A stretch of DNA of 64,000 bases. Origin: Roseomonas sp. KE0001. Lineage in GTDB: Bacteria; Pseudomonadota; Alphaproteobacteria; Acetobacterales; Acetobacteraceae. The DNA is taken from assembly GCF_016107285.1 (NCBI RefSeq), contig NZ_RCVQ01000001.1, forward strand, positions 372,001 through 436,000, read 5' to 3'. Made by a program: the position numbers and the translations under genes. The notes under the pieces are model-generated. The model saw only the letters and a program-made list of their open reading frames with translations, was not told the DNA's origin and did not search any database. Below, piece after piece: positions 28,365-36,648 of this stretch (position 1 is the first letter of the stretch; each line of letters begins with the position of its first letter).

Positions 28365-29318
28365 ATGGGCTACACGGGTGAGATCGAGGCCCTGCTGCAG
28401 ATCCTCGCGGCGGGGCTGCTGCTCGGCTGCCTCTACGGGCTGATGTGCGCCGGGCTGGGACTGATCTTCGGCATCATGCGGGTGATCAACTTCGCCCAGG
28501 GCGACTTCATGATGCTGGCCATGTATTTCGGCCTGACCGGCGTCGCGCTGTTCGCGCCGGGCCGGTCCTGGGCCTTCGCCACGGCCATGGCGGTGGCCTG
28601 CGCGGCGGCGCTGGTCTTCTACGGCCTGGGCGCGCTGACGCACTGGGCGCTGGTCAGCCGCGTCTCCGGCGCACGCGCGGTGGACACCGCCGATGCCGGC
28701 CATACCGGGCAGCTCATCCTGACGCTCGGCCTCTCGCTGGTGCTGCAGAATGGCGGGCTGATGCTGTTCGGCTCCTCTCCCGTCTCGATCCCGAGCGACG
28801 CCGGCACGCAGTCCTGGACGCTGGAGCTGCTCGGCGGGGACATCATGCTCTTCATCAACCAGGCGCGCGCGTTCTCGGCGCTGATGGCGGTCGCGGCCGT
28901 GCTGCTCGCCATCCTGCTGATGACGCGCACCGGCATCGGGCGGCAGCTGCGCGCCGTGGCCAGCAACCCGATCGCCGCCCTCTACATGGGCGTCAATGTC
29001 GACCGCGCCTTCCGCACCGCCTTCGGCATCGGCCTGGCGCTGACCGCCATCGCCGGCGTCTGCGTCGCCACCTTCTATCCGTTCCAGGCCTATAGCGGCT
29101 TCGACTTCGTCATCATCATGTATGCCGGGGTGGTGCTGGGCGGCATGGGCAGCGTCGGCGGCGCCTTCCTGGGCGGGCTGATCATCGGGCTGGTGCAGCA
29201 GCTCTCGACCCTGGTGCTGCCGGCGCAGCTGCAGAACACGGCGGTGTTCGTCGTCTTCCTGGCGGTGCTGCTGATCCGGCCGCAGGGCCTGTTCGGCCGC
29301 AGCGTGGAGCGCGCCTGA
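28365..29318 (+). CDS. Branched-chain-type ABC transporter permease (LivH)
   Basis: A 317-residue inner-membrane permease with about eight helices. LivH hallmarks are LLLGCLYGLMCAGLGLIFGI, MRVINFAQGDFMML, TGIGRQLRAVASNPIAALYM and the EAA-like GGMGSVGGAFLGGLIIGL, ending in RPQGLFGR. It begins 6 bp after the receptor stop. Its stop overlaps the start of the next gene (TGATG). Confidence 0.94.
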   Translation: MGYTGEIEALLQILAAGLLLGCLYGLMCAGLGLIFGIMRVINFAQGDFMMLAMYFGLTGVALFAPGRSWAFATAMAVACAAALVFYGLGALTHWALVSRVSGARAVDTADAGHTGQLILTLGLSLVLQNGGLMLFGSSPVSIPSDAGTQSWTLELLGGDIMLFINQARAFSALMAVAAVLLAILLMTRTGIGRQLRAVASNPIAALYMGVNVDRAFRTAFGIGLALTAIAGVCVATFYPFQAYSGFDFVIIMYAGVVLGGMGSVGGAFLGGLIIGLVQQLSTLVLPAQLQNTAVFVVFLAVLLIRPQGLFGRSVERA

Positions 29319-31060
29319 TGCAGTTCCTGAGCCCTCCCGGCCGCCAGCTCGCGGCGCTGGCCGTGCTGCTGCTCTGCGGCGTGGCCGTGACCTTCACCAT
29401 CCATGGCTACGAGCTGCTGCTGGTCTGCTTCGTCGGCATCTGGGCCATGCTCGGCCTGTCCTGGAACATCCTGGGCGGCTATGCCGGGCTGGTCAGCTTC
29501 GGCCATGCCGCCTTCTTCGGCGGCGGCGCCTATACCGTCGCCATCCTGTCGCACGATCTCGGCATCACGCCCTGGATCGGCATCCCGCTCGGGGCGGTGG
29601 TCGGCGCGGCGCTCGGCCTGCTGATCGGCGCCGTCACCTTCCGCCTCAAGGGTCATTACTTCAGCCTGGCCATGCTGGCCTATCCTCTGGCGTTGATCCC
29701 GCTCTTCACCTGGGCCGGCTGGTCGGAAGTGGCGCTGCCGCTGGAGCGGGAGCATCCGCTGCGCTACATGCAGTTCTCCGACCCCCGCATCATGCCGCTG
29801 ATCGTGCTGGCCGCGCTCGGCGCCGCGCTCTGGATCTGCCTGCGCATCGAGCGGACGCGGCTCGGGCTGCAGCTCTTCGCCATTCGCCAGAACGAGCTGG
29901 CGGCGCAATGCGCGGGCATCGCGACCCTGCGCGTCAAGCTCATCTCCATCGCCATCTCGGGCGGCATGGCGGGGCTGGCGGGCGGGCTCTACGCGACCAC
30001 GGTGCTGGTGGTCACGCCGCTCTCCGTCTTCGGCATGCTGGCCTCGGCGCAGGCGCTGATCGTCTCCATGTTCGGCGGGCTCGGGGCCGCCTGGGGGCCG
30101 CTGATCGGCGCCATCATCCTGGTGCCGGCGGCCGAGCTGCTGAACGCCACCTTCGGCGGCCGCCTGCCGGGCATGCAGGGCGTCATCTTCGGCCTGGCCA
30201 TCATGGCGGTCATCCTGTTCCGGCCGCAGGGCATCTACTGGGCGGTGCGCGACCATCTCGCGCCCCGCGGGCGCGTCCCGGCCGACCACGGCGCGCCGTC
30301 CGAGGAAGCGGCGGTGCCGCATCCCGAGTACAGGGAGGCGCCGGGCGAGCCGCTCCTCGTCGTGCGCGGCATCGACGTCCGCTTCGGCGGCCTGCACGCG
30401 CTGTCCGACGTGTCGCTGGAGGTGCGGCGCGGCGAGATCCTCGGCATCATCGGCCCGAACGGCGCCGGCAAGACCACGCTGTTCAAGGCGATATCCGGCG
30501 TCGTGCCGCTGGCCGCCGGCAGCATCCGCCTGGAGGGTCAGCCGATCGAGCGTCTCTCCCCGGCCAGGCGCCCGCATCTCGGCCTCGCGCATGTGCCGGA
30601 AGGGCGGCAGGTGTTCGGCGACCTGACGGTCGAGGAGAACCTGCAGCTCGGCACCACGGCGCTGCGCGACGGGCGCGATGCGGGGCGTAGCCTGGAGCGG
30701 TGCTACGCGCTGTTTCCCGTGCTGGCGGAGCGGCGGCAGCAGCTCGCCGGATCGCTCTCGGGCGGGCAGCAGCAGATGCTGGCCATCGGGCGCGGCATCG
30801 CCTCGCGCCCGCGGCTGCTGATGCTGGACGAGCCCTCGATGGGCCTGGCGCCCACCATCGTCGACACGATCTTCGAATCCGTTCAGCGCCTGAACCGCGA
30901 GGAAGGGCTGACGGTGCTGATCGTCGAGCAGCGCGCCATCGAGGCGATCGAGATCTGCGACCGCGGCTATGTGCTCTCCACCGGCGAGGTTGTGATGCGC
31001 GGCACGCGCGCCGAGCTGCTGGCCGACAAGACCCTGCGCGAAGCCTATCTGGGGGCATGA
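29318..31060 (+). CDS. LivM permease fused to a LivF/LivG-type ATPase
   Basis: A 580-residue fusion. Residues about 1-310 are a LivM permease (LSWNILGGYAGLVSFGHAAF, GHYFSLAMLAY, GGLGAAWGPLIGAIIL, RPQGIYW). Residues about 345-580 are an ABC ATPase: Walker A GPNGAGKT, signature LSGGQQQM, Walker B LLMLDEPSMGLAPTIV. VPEGRQVFGDLTVEENLQLG is LivF-like, whereas FGGLHALSDVSLEVRRGE is LivG-like. No separate second ATPase follows, so the transporter would work with a homodimer of this ATPase or borrow another. Gene fusion of this kind is known but uncommon. Confidence 0.93.
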   Translation: MQFLSPPGRQLAALAVLLLCGVAVTFTIHGYELLLVCFVGIWAMLGLSWNILGGYAGLVSFGHAAFFGGGAYTVAILSHDLGITPWIGIPLGAVVGAALGLLIGAVTFRLKGHYFSLAMLAYPLALIPLFTWAGWSEVALPLEREHPLRYMQFSDPRIMPLIVLAALGAALWICLRIERTRLGLQLFAIRQNELAAQCAGIATLRVKLISIAISGGMAGLAGGLYATTVLVVTPLSVFGMLASAQALIVSMFGGLGAAWGPLIGAIILVPAAELLNATFGGRLPGMQGVIFGLAIMAVILFRPQGIYWAVRDHLAPRGRVPADHGAPSEEAAVPHPEYREAPGEPLLVVRGIDVRFGGLHALSDVSLEVRRGEILGIIGPNGAGKTTLFKAISGVVPLAAGSIRLEGQPIERLSPARRPHLGLAHVPEGRQVFGDLTVEENLQLGTTALRDGRDAGRSLERCYALFPVLAERRQQLAGSLSGGQQQMLAIGRGIASRPRLLMLDEPSMGLAPTIVDTIFESVQRLNREEGLTVLIVEQRAIEAIEICDRGYVLSTGEVVMRGTRAELLADKTLREAYLGA

Positions 31061-31069
31061 GGACAGAGG

Positions 31070-31879
31070 ATGACCGAGCAACCGACCTATGAGGTCTTCG
31101 CGCTCCGCTACGCCATGCGCGAGGCGAAGCGCTCCGAGCATTTCATCGGCGGCGATCCGCATGACGGGCCGATGCCGATGGATTACTTCCTGTGGCTGAT
31201 CCGCGGCGATGGCCGCACCATCGTCGTCGATTCCGGCTTCACCGCCGAGGTGGCGGCCCGTCGCGGGCGCACCTTCCTGCGCGACCCGATCGACAGCCTG
31301 AGGCTGCTCGATGTCGAGGTGGACAGCGTGCGCGACGTGGTGCTGACGCATCTGCACTACGACCATGTCGGCAATTTCCACCGCTTTCCCGCCGCGCAGT
31401 TCCATCTGCAGGAGGATGAGCTGCACTTCACCTGCGGCCGGCACATGCGCTTCGGCCATCTGCGGCATTCCTTCGAGGTGGAGGACGTGGTCGGCATCGT
31501 CCGGCTGAACTTCGCCGAGCGGGTGCGGCTGTACAGGGGGCCGGTGGATCTGGCACCCGGCATCACCCTGCATCCGGCGCCGGGGCATTCGGCGGGGCTG
31601 CAGTTCGTCCGCGTCAACACGGCGCGCGGGCCGGTGGTGCTCGCCTCCGACGTCACGCATTTCTATGAGAACATGGAGAAGGGCCGGCCCTTCCCCACCT
31701 GCGTCAACGTGGCCGACATGCTGGAGAGCCAGCAGCTGCTCTACGCCGCGGCGCCGAGCCCGGCGCATATCGTCCCCGGCCACGACCCGGAGGTGATGCG
31801 GCGCTACCCGGCGGTCTCGCCGGCGCTGGAGGGCATCGCCGTCCGGCTCGACGTGCCGCCGAAGGAGAGTGCGGCGTGA
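31070..31879 (+). CDS. Metallo-beta-lactamase-fold lactonase family hydrolase
   Basis: A 269-residue protein of the N-acyl-homoserine-lactonase-like branch of the metallo-beta-lactamase superfamily. The dinuclear zinc motif is VVLTHLHYDHVGN, with later ligands His in APGHSAG, Asp in LASDVTHF and His in IVPGHDPEV. No signal peptide is seen. Because it is embedded in an importer and catabolic operon, I infer hydrolysis of a lactone or ester intermediate rather than quorum quenching. It starts 9 bp after the transporter fusion gene. Confidence 0.88.
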   Translation: MTEQPTYEVFALRYAMREAKRSEHFIGGDPHDGPMPMDYFLWLIRGDGRTIVVDSGFTAEVAARRGRTFLRDPIDSLRLLDVEVDSVRDVVLTHLHYDHVGNFHRFPAAQFHLQEDELHFTCGRHMRFGHLRHSFEVEDVVGIVRLNFAERVRLYRGPVDLAPGITLHPAPGHSAGLQFVRVNTARGPVVLASDVTHFYENMEKGRPFPTCVNVADMLESQQLLYAAAPSPAHIVPGHDPEVMRRYPAVSPALEGIAVRLDVPPKESAA

Positions 31880-32595
31880 GCGGTCGCGCCATCGTCACCG
31901 GCGCCGGCAGCGGCATCGGCGCCGCCACGGTCCGCTGCCTCGTCGCCGAGGGCTGGCGCGTCGCCTGCCTCGACCGCAATGCCGAGGCCGCGCGCGCCGT
32001 CGCCGGGGACCAGCCCGTCATCGGCGTGGATGTGGCGGACGAGGCGGCGGTGATCCGCGCCATCGCCGAGGCCGAGGCGGCGCTCGGCGGCATCGACGCG
32101 CTCGCCACCTGCGCCGGCATCTACGAGACCACCTCCTTCTTCGACAGCACCGCCGAGACCTTCCGCCGGGTCAACGAGGTCAATGTCATCGGCACCTTCC
32201 TCTGCCTGCGCGAGGCGGCGAAGCGGATGGTGCGCGGTGCGCGGATCTGCACCGTGGGCAGCGTCGCCGGGATTCGCGGCGGCGGGCTGGCCGGCACCGC
32301 CCCCTATGCCACCAGCAAGGGCGCGGTCATCGCCCTGACCAAATCCGCCGCGCGTGAGCTTGGCCCGCGCGGCATCGCGGTGAACACCGTGGCGCCGGGC
32401 ATGATCGACACGCCCTTCGCCGCCGCGCCGCTGGCCGACCCGGCGATCCGGACGCGCATCGAGGGCATGACCAGCCTCGGCCGTCTGGGCACGCCGGAGG
32501 AGATCGGCGAGGTCATCGCCTGGCTGCTCTCGCCCCGCGCCTCCTACCTGCATGGCGCGACCATCGTCGCCGATGCCGGCATGGTGATGTACTGA
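31876..32595 (+). CDS. SDR family oxidoreductase
   Basis: A 239-residue classical short-chain dehydrogenase. Visible motifs are the cofactor loop TGAGSGIGAAT, an Asp after beta-2 (CLDRNAEAA, favouring NAD), LATCAGIY for NNAG, the catalytic Ser in VGSVAGIRG, YATSKGA with Tyr and Lys, and the APGMIDTPF loop. The GTG start overlaps the lactonase stop (GTGA). Probably oxidises a secondary alcohol intermediate of the pathway. Confidence 0.93.
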   Translation: MSGRAIVTGAGSGIGAATVRCLVAEGWRVACLDRNAEAARAVAGDQPVIGVDVADEAAVIRAIAEAEAALGGIDALATCAGIYETTSFFDSTAETFRRVNEVNVIGTFLCLREAAKRMVRGARICTVGSVAGIRGGGLAGTAPYATSKGAVIALTKSAARELGPRGIAVNTVAPGMIDTPFAAAPLADPAIRTRIEGMTSLGRLGTPEEIGEVIAWLLSPRASYLHGATIVADAGMVMY

Positions 32596-33956
32596 TGCGC
32601 CCGCCGCTGACCCCGGGCCTCGCCCGCGACCTTCTCGCCGCCCGCCCGCCCGGCGGCGTCACGCCGGCGGTGGAGCTGTGCCTGCTGGATTTCCTGGCCT
32701 GCGCCTTCGCGGCGCGCGACAGCCGGCCCAGCCGCGCCGCGCAGGCCATGGCCCTGGCCGAGCCCGGGGAGGCCACGATCCTGGGCCTGTCCCGCCGCGC
32801 CGCCCCGGGCGCCGCCGCCTTCGCCAATGCCGCCGCCGGCCACGGGCTGGTGCGGGAGGACATGCATGCCGGGGCCAACAGCCATTTCGGCGTGGTGGTG
32901 CTGCCCACCCTGCTGGCCCTGGCGCAGCAACGCCGGGTGAGCGGCACCGCCTTCATCGAGGCGGCGGCGGTCGGCTACGAGGTCGGTGCCCGGCTGGGCC
33001 GGGTGATGGTCAATCCGCGCTTCAGCCGGCAATGGCGGCCGACCGGCTGGACCGGCCCTCTGGCTGCCGTTGCGGCGGGGGCGCGGCTGCTCGGCCTGGC
33101 GCCGGAGCAGGCGGCCTCGGCCCTCTCGCTCGCCGCTAACATCGCCGGCGGGCTGAACGAATGGCCGCGTGACGGTGGCGACGAGATGTTCTTCCACCCC
33201 GGCTTCGGAGCACGCAACGCGCTGGTGGTGCTCGCCCTGGCGGCAGGCGGGGCGGAGGGATCGGCCATGGCGCTGGACGGCCCCGCCGGGCTGATCGCCG
33301 CCGCCGGCGCCGAGCCGCCGGCCGGGCTGCCGCTCTTCGACGGCGCCACGGCCGAGGTGGAGCTGGTGTTCCGCAAGGCGCTGCCGCTGTGCAACTTCGC
33401 GCAGACCCCGGCCCAGGCGGCGCTGCGCCTGCTCCGGGAGGCGGACGCGTTCGACCCGGCCACGGTCACCGGCATCACCGTCCGCGCCTCGGAGGCGGCG
33501 GTGCGCTATCCGGGCTGCGACGGCCAGGGGCCGTTCCAACGCGTGCTGCAGGCCAAGATGAGCATCGCCTTCTGCGTGGCCGCCGCGCTGCTGCACGGTG
33601 CCGTGGAGGAGCAACACTTCGCCCTGCCGGCCTCGCCCGAGCTGATGCGCCTCGTCGCCCTGGTCCGGCTCGAGATCGATCCGGCCGCCACGGCCGCCTT
33701 CCCGGCCCGCCAGCCCGCGGAGGTGATCGTGACGCTGGCCGATGGCCGCCGCCTCTCCGCCGCCATGCCGGACCTGGAGCCGGCGGATGAGGTCACGGTC
33801 CGCCGCCGCTTCGCGGAGGCGGCCGGCGCGGCGCTGGGGGAGGGGCGGGGCGGGCAGCTCGGCGAAGCCCTGGCCGGGCTGCCCGATGTGGCCGATCTCG
33901 GCGCGGCGCTGCGGCTGGCCGAGGCGCCTGGCGGCGAGGCCGCGCCGCGCCCATGA
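32595..33956 (+). CDS. MmgE/PrpD family protein
   Basis: A 453-residue member of the MmgE/PrpD family, which includes 2-methylcitrate dehydratase, cis-aconitate decarboxylase and many uncharacterised dehydratases or isomerases. Family features are CLLDFLACAFAARDSRPSR, AAFANAAAGHGLVREDMHAG, AAVGYEVGARLGRVM and LSLAANIAGGLNEWPRDGGD. It overlaps the SDR stop by one base. There is no prpB or prpC nearby, so a methylcitrate role is unlikely. Probably a dehydratase for a carboxylated intermediate. Confidence 0.9.
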   Translation: MRPPLTPGLARDLLAARPPGGVTPAVELCLLDFLACAFAARDSRPSRAAQAMALAEPGEATILGLSRRAAPGAAAFANAAAGHGLVREDMHAGANSHFGVVVLPTLLALAQQRRVSGTAFIEAAAVGYEVGARLGRVMVNPRFSRQWRPTGWTGPLAAVAAGARLLGLAPEQAASALSLAANIAGGLNEWPRDGGDEMFFHPGFGARNALVVLALAAGGAEGSAMALDGPAGLIAAAGAEPPAGLPLFDGATAEVELVFRKALPLCNFAQTPAQAALRLLREADAFDPATVTGITVRASEAAVRYPGCDGQGPFQRVLQAKMSIAFCVAAALLHGAVEEQHFALPASPELMRLVALVRLEIDPAATAAFPARQPAEVIVTLADGRRLSAAMPDLEPADEVTVRRRFAEAAGAALGEGRGGQLGEALAGLPDVADLGAALRLAEAPGGEAAPRP

Positions 33957-34035
33957 CCGCGAAGGCGGCGCGGGGGCTGGACGTCCCCTTCATCACGCGG
34001 CCCAATGCCCGACCGACATCACGAGGACACGTTCC

Positions 34036-34362
34036 ATGATCCATGAACTGCGAATCTACCACTGCGTCTCGGGCCGTCTGCCGGCCCTGCTGAAGCGCTT
34101 CGAGACCATCACCCTCGGCATCTGGCAGAAGCACGGCATCCGCCAGGCGGGGTTCTGGACGGTGGCCATCGGCGATTCCAACCAGGATCTCTACTACCTG
34201 CTCGAATGGGAATCCCTGGCGGAGCGGGAGGCGAAGTGGAACGCCTTCCAGGCCGACCCGGAATGGATCGCGAAGCGGGCCGAGACGGAGCGCGACGGCG
34301 CCATCGTCGCCAGCATCAGCAACCTGATCCTACAGCCGACGGGCTTCTCCTCGGTGCGGTGA
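34036..34362 (+). CDS. NIPSNAP family protein
   Basis: A 108-residue NIPSNAP-domain protein (dimeric ferredoxin-like alpha+beta barrel). It starts MIHELRIYHCVSGRLPALL and contains GFWTVAIGDSNQDLYYLLEW and WNAFQADPEWIAKRAETER, all typical. GAGGA precedes the ATG. These small proteins are frequent in catabolic operons, but their biochemical role is unclear. It is the last gene of the rightward run and is convergent with the GntR gene, 4 bp away. Confidence 0.9.
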   Translation: MIHELRIYHCVSGRLPALLKRFETITLGIWQKHGIRQAGFWTVAIGDSNQDLYYLLEWESLAEREAKWNAFQADPEWIAKRAETERDGAIVASISNLILQPTGFSSVR

Positions 34363-34366
34363 GGGT

Positions 34367-35101
34367 TCAGCGGGACCGGCGGCGCGGGACCGTGGCCGGG
34401 CGCGGCGGCGGGGCCGGCCGGCTGGCGGCCGCCGCGGCGTGCTCGTTGAGGATGCGGAGCGCGACCTGCGCCGCCTGCATCACATGCTCGCGGCAGGCCT
34501 GCCAGGTGCCCTCGCGGTCCCGCCGCTCGACGGCCTCGACGATGCGGCGGATCTCCGCGACGGTGTGCGGCAGGCGCGATGGATCGGACAGGGTGGTGGC
34601 CCTGAGCTGCGAATTGCGGTTCAGCAGTTGATCCAGCATCCGCGCCACGTAGGTGTTGCGGCAGCCGCGCAGCAGCACGTCGTAGAAGCGGCGCTTCAGG
34701 CCGAGCAGGACCATCCGGTCCGCGCCCGGCGGCGTGGCGGCGATCTCCTCGAAGACGGCGCGCAGCTCGGCGATCTCCTCGGTGGAGGCGCGCTCGGCGA
34801 AGCCCTGTCCCGCCAGCGCCTCCAGCACCGAGCGGACCTCGTAGACCTGGGTCGCCTCGGCGGCCGAGAGATAGGCGACGAAGGGGCCGCGGTTGGGCAC
34901 GACGACGATCAGCCCCTCCGCCTCCAGCAGCCGGACCGCCTCGCGGATCACGCCGCGGCTGACGCCGAAGAGGTCGCAGAGCTTGCGGTCGGAGAGATGC
35001 TCGCCCGGCATGAAGCGGCTGGTGATGATGGCGTCGCGCAGGCGCTCCTCCACCTGGCGCCGCACCGGCTGTGGCGTGATCTGCAAAGAATCGTCCGGCA
35101 T
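34367..35101 (-). CDS. FCD-domain GntR family regulator
   Basis: A 244-residue transcription factor with an N-terminal winged helix (VEERLRDAIITSRFMPGEHL, FGVSRGVIREAVRLLEAEGL) and an FCD effector domain (about 85-220; VYEVRSVLEALAGQGFAERA, ending in an Ala/Pro/Arg-rich tail). It probably binds a carboxylate intermediate and controls the surrounding catabolic genes. It is divergent from the pcaC-like operon. An ATTGACAGACAAT box in the 164-bp gap overlaps the -35 of that operon, and a second box lies upstream of the Bug receptor at 38138. Confidence 0.92.
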   Translation of the reverse strand: MPDDSLQITPQPVRRQVEERLRDAIITSRFMPGEHLSDRKLCDLFGVSRGVIREAVRLLEAEGLIVVVPNRGPFVAYLSAAEATQVYEVRSVLEALAGQGFAERASTEEIAELRAVFEEIAATPPGADRMVLLGLKRRFYDVLLRGCRNTYVARMLDQLLNRNSQLRATTLSDPSRLPHTVAEIRRIVEAVERRDREGTWQACREHVMQAAQVALRILNEHAAAAASRPAPPPRPATVPRRRSR

Positions 35102-35211
35102 TCCAGTCCCGTATCCTTGCGGAAGCTCCCGCCGCCTCCGCCTTCCGCAATCTGGCGACGCGGGTGCGTGGCGTCCAGCGAAAGACCGGCGGCCGGATAG
35201 TATTCTCCATT

Positions 35212-35224
35212 ATTGACAGACAAT
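35212..35224. promoter_or_regulatory. Candidate GntR operator overlapping the pcaC-like promoter
   Basis: ATTGACAGACAAT is an imperfect palindrome (ATTG-C / G-CAAT). It contains a perfect -35 TTGACA at 35213-35218, followed after 18 bases by TACATT (35237-35242) as -10. Repression by occlusion of the -35 is plausible. The first 12 bases recur at 38030-38041. TTGACA alone would be expected at a promoter; the added GACAA is what suggests an operator. Confidence 0.55.
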
Positions 35225-35265
35225 CATACAGCTATCTACATTCAGGTCATTGAAGGGAGATCACG

Positions 35266-35670
35266 ATGTCCGAGAAAGATCTGTTCGAACGGGGCCTTGA
35301 GGTCCGCCGCGCCGTGCTCGGCGCCGAGTATGTCGATGGCAGCATCGCCCGCGCCGACGACTTCATGATGGCGTTCCAGAACATCACCACGGAGTGGTGC
35401 TGGGGCTATGCCTGGACCCGGCCCGGACTCGACCGCAAGCAGCGCTCGATGCTGAACCTCGCCATGCTGACCGCGCTCGGCAAGACGCCGGAGATCAAAC
35501 TGCATGTGAAGGGCGCGCTGGCCAATGGCCTGACCGTCGAGGAGATCAAGGAGATCCTGCTGCACGCCACGGTCTACTGCGGCATCCCGGCCGGGCTCGA
35601 TGCCTTCAAGGCGGCGCATGAGGTGCTGGTCAAGGAAGGCGCGCTGACCGGCGAGCCGGCGAAGAAGTGA
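35266..35670 (+). CDS. 4-carboxymuconolactone decarboxylase family protein
   Basis: A 134-residue PcaC-like protein of the AhpD/CMD fold. Conserved stretches are FMMAFQNITTEWCWGYAW, RKQRSMLNLAMLTALGK and LHVKGALANGLTVEEIKEIL, then TVYCGIPAGLDAFK. It lacks the CxxC of AhpD peroxidases, so decarboxylase-type chemistry is favoured. GGGAGA precedes the ATG. It overlaps the next gene (GTGA). Confidence 0.9.
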   Translation: MSEKDLFERGLEVRRAVLGAEYVDGSIARADDFMMAFQNITTEWCWGYAWTRPGLDRKQRSMLNLAMLTALGKTPEIKLHVKGALANGLTVEEIKEILLHATVYCGIPAGLDAFKAAHEVLVKEGALTGEPAKK

Positions 35671-36593
35671 GCACCCCCGTGCAGGGCGGCGCGCCGCATC
35701 GCGTCGCCTTCATCGGCATCGGCAATATGGGCTGGCCGATGGCCGCCCGGCTGGTGGGCGCCGGCTTCCAGGTCGTCGCCTGCGACGTGGCGGCGGAGCG
35801 CGCGGCGCGCTTCGCCCAGGAGGTCGGTGGCGAGGCGGCGGCGGACGCGGCGGCCGCCGTGCGCGGCGCCGATGCCGTCATCACCATCCTCCCCACCTCG
35901 AAGCATGTCGGCGAGGCCGTCGCGGCGATGCGCGACGCGCTCGCGCCCGGCGCGCTGGTGATCGAGATGAGTTCCGGCGTGCCGACGGCGACGCGCGGCT
36001 TCGCCGAGGCGCTGGCGGGGCAGGGCGTCGCGATGATCGACGCCCCGGTCTCGGGCGGCGTGCCACGTGCCATCAGCGGCGAGCTGGCCATCATGATCGG
36101 CGGCGCGGAGGCCGAGGTGAAGCGTGCGGAGCCGTTGCTGCGTGCCATGGGCACAACGCTGACCCATGTCGGCGGCGTCGGCGCCGGCCAGGCGATGAAG
36201 GCGCTGAACAACCTGATGGGCGCGGCGGGCTTCCTGATCGGCGTCGAGGCGCTGCTGATCGGCCAGCGCTTCGGCCTCGACCCGGCGCAGATGGTCGATG
36301 TGCTGAACAACTCCACCGGCATGAACAACAGCACGCAGAAGAAGTTCAAGCAGTTCGTGCTGTCGCGCCGCTTCGATGCCGGCTTCGGACTGGAACTGAT
36401 GGCGAAGGATGTCTCCGTGGCGCTGGAAGTGGCGCGCGACACGGCGACGCCGGCGCCCTTCTCGGCGCTGTGCCGGGAGATGTGGGCCAGCGCGGTGAAG
36501 CTGCTGGGGCCGGGGATGGACCACACGGCCATGGCGCAGTTCTCCGAGCGCCTGGCCGGCGAGGCCCTGGGCGGCGGCAACCGCCCGGGCTGA
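35667..36593 (+). CDS. NAD(P)-dependent oxidoreductase, 3-hydroxyisobutyrate dehydrogenase family
   Basis: A 308-residue beta-hydroxyacid dehydrogenase. The N-terminal Rossmann motif is GIGNMGWPMAARLVGAGF, with Asp at the end of beta-2 (VVACDVAAER), indicating NAD preference. The substrate loop is DAPVSGGVPRA, and the catalytic Lys lies in GVGAGQAMKALNNLM. The GTG start overlaps the stop of the pcaC-like gene, so the two are coupled. The physiological substrate is unknown but probably a short hydroxy acid of this catabolic cluster. Confidence 0.92.
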   Translation: MSTPVQGGAPHRVAFIGIGNMGWPMAARLVGAGFQVVACDVAAERAARFAQEVGGEAAADAAAAVRGADAVITILPTSKHVGEAVAAMRDALAPGALVIEMSSGVPTATRGFAEALAGQGVAMIDAPVSGGVPRAISGELAIMIGGAEAEVKRAEPLLRAMGTTLTHVGGVGAGQAMKALNNLMGAAGFLIGVEALLIGQRFGLDPAQMVDVLNNSTGMNNSTQKKFKQFVLSRRFDAGFGLELMAKDVSVALEVARDTATPAPFSALCREMWASAVKLLGPGMDHTAMAQFSERLAGEALGGGNRPG

Positions 36594-36604
36594 GGCGGCG
36601 GAGT

Positions 36605-36634
36605 CGGGAGGGCGATCCCCCCGCCTCCCTCCCG
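36605..36634. terminator. Strong hairpin between convergent genes
   Basis: CGGGAGGG (36605-36612) pairs perfectly with CCCTCCCG (36627-36634) across a 14-base loop. It sits between the two convergent hydroxyisobutyrate-dehydrogenase-like genes. No T-tract is present, so it may act as a stabilising or factor-assisted 3' structure for both transcripts. Confidence 0.4.
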
Positions 36635-36648
36635 TCACTGGCCTCCTG

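Noticed and set aside
29090-31783. 897-codon leftward open frame
   Set aside because: Antisense to the LivM-LivF fusion and the lactonase gene; composition is low-complexity and shows no recognisable domain.
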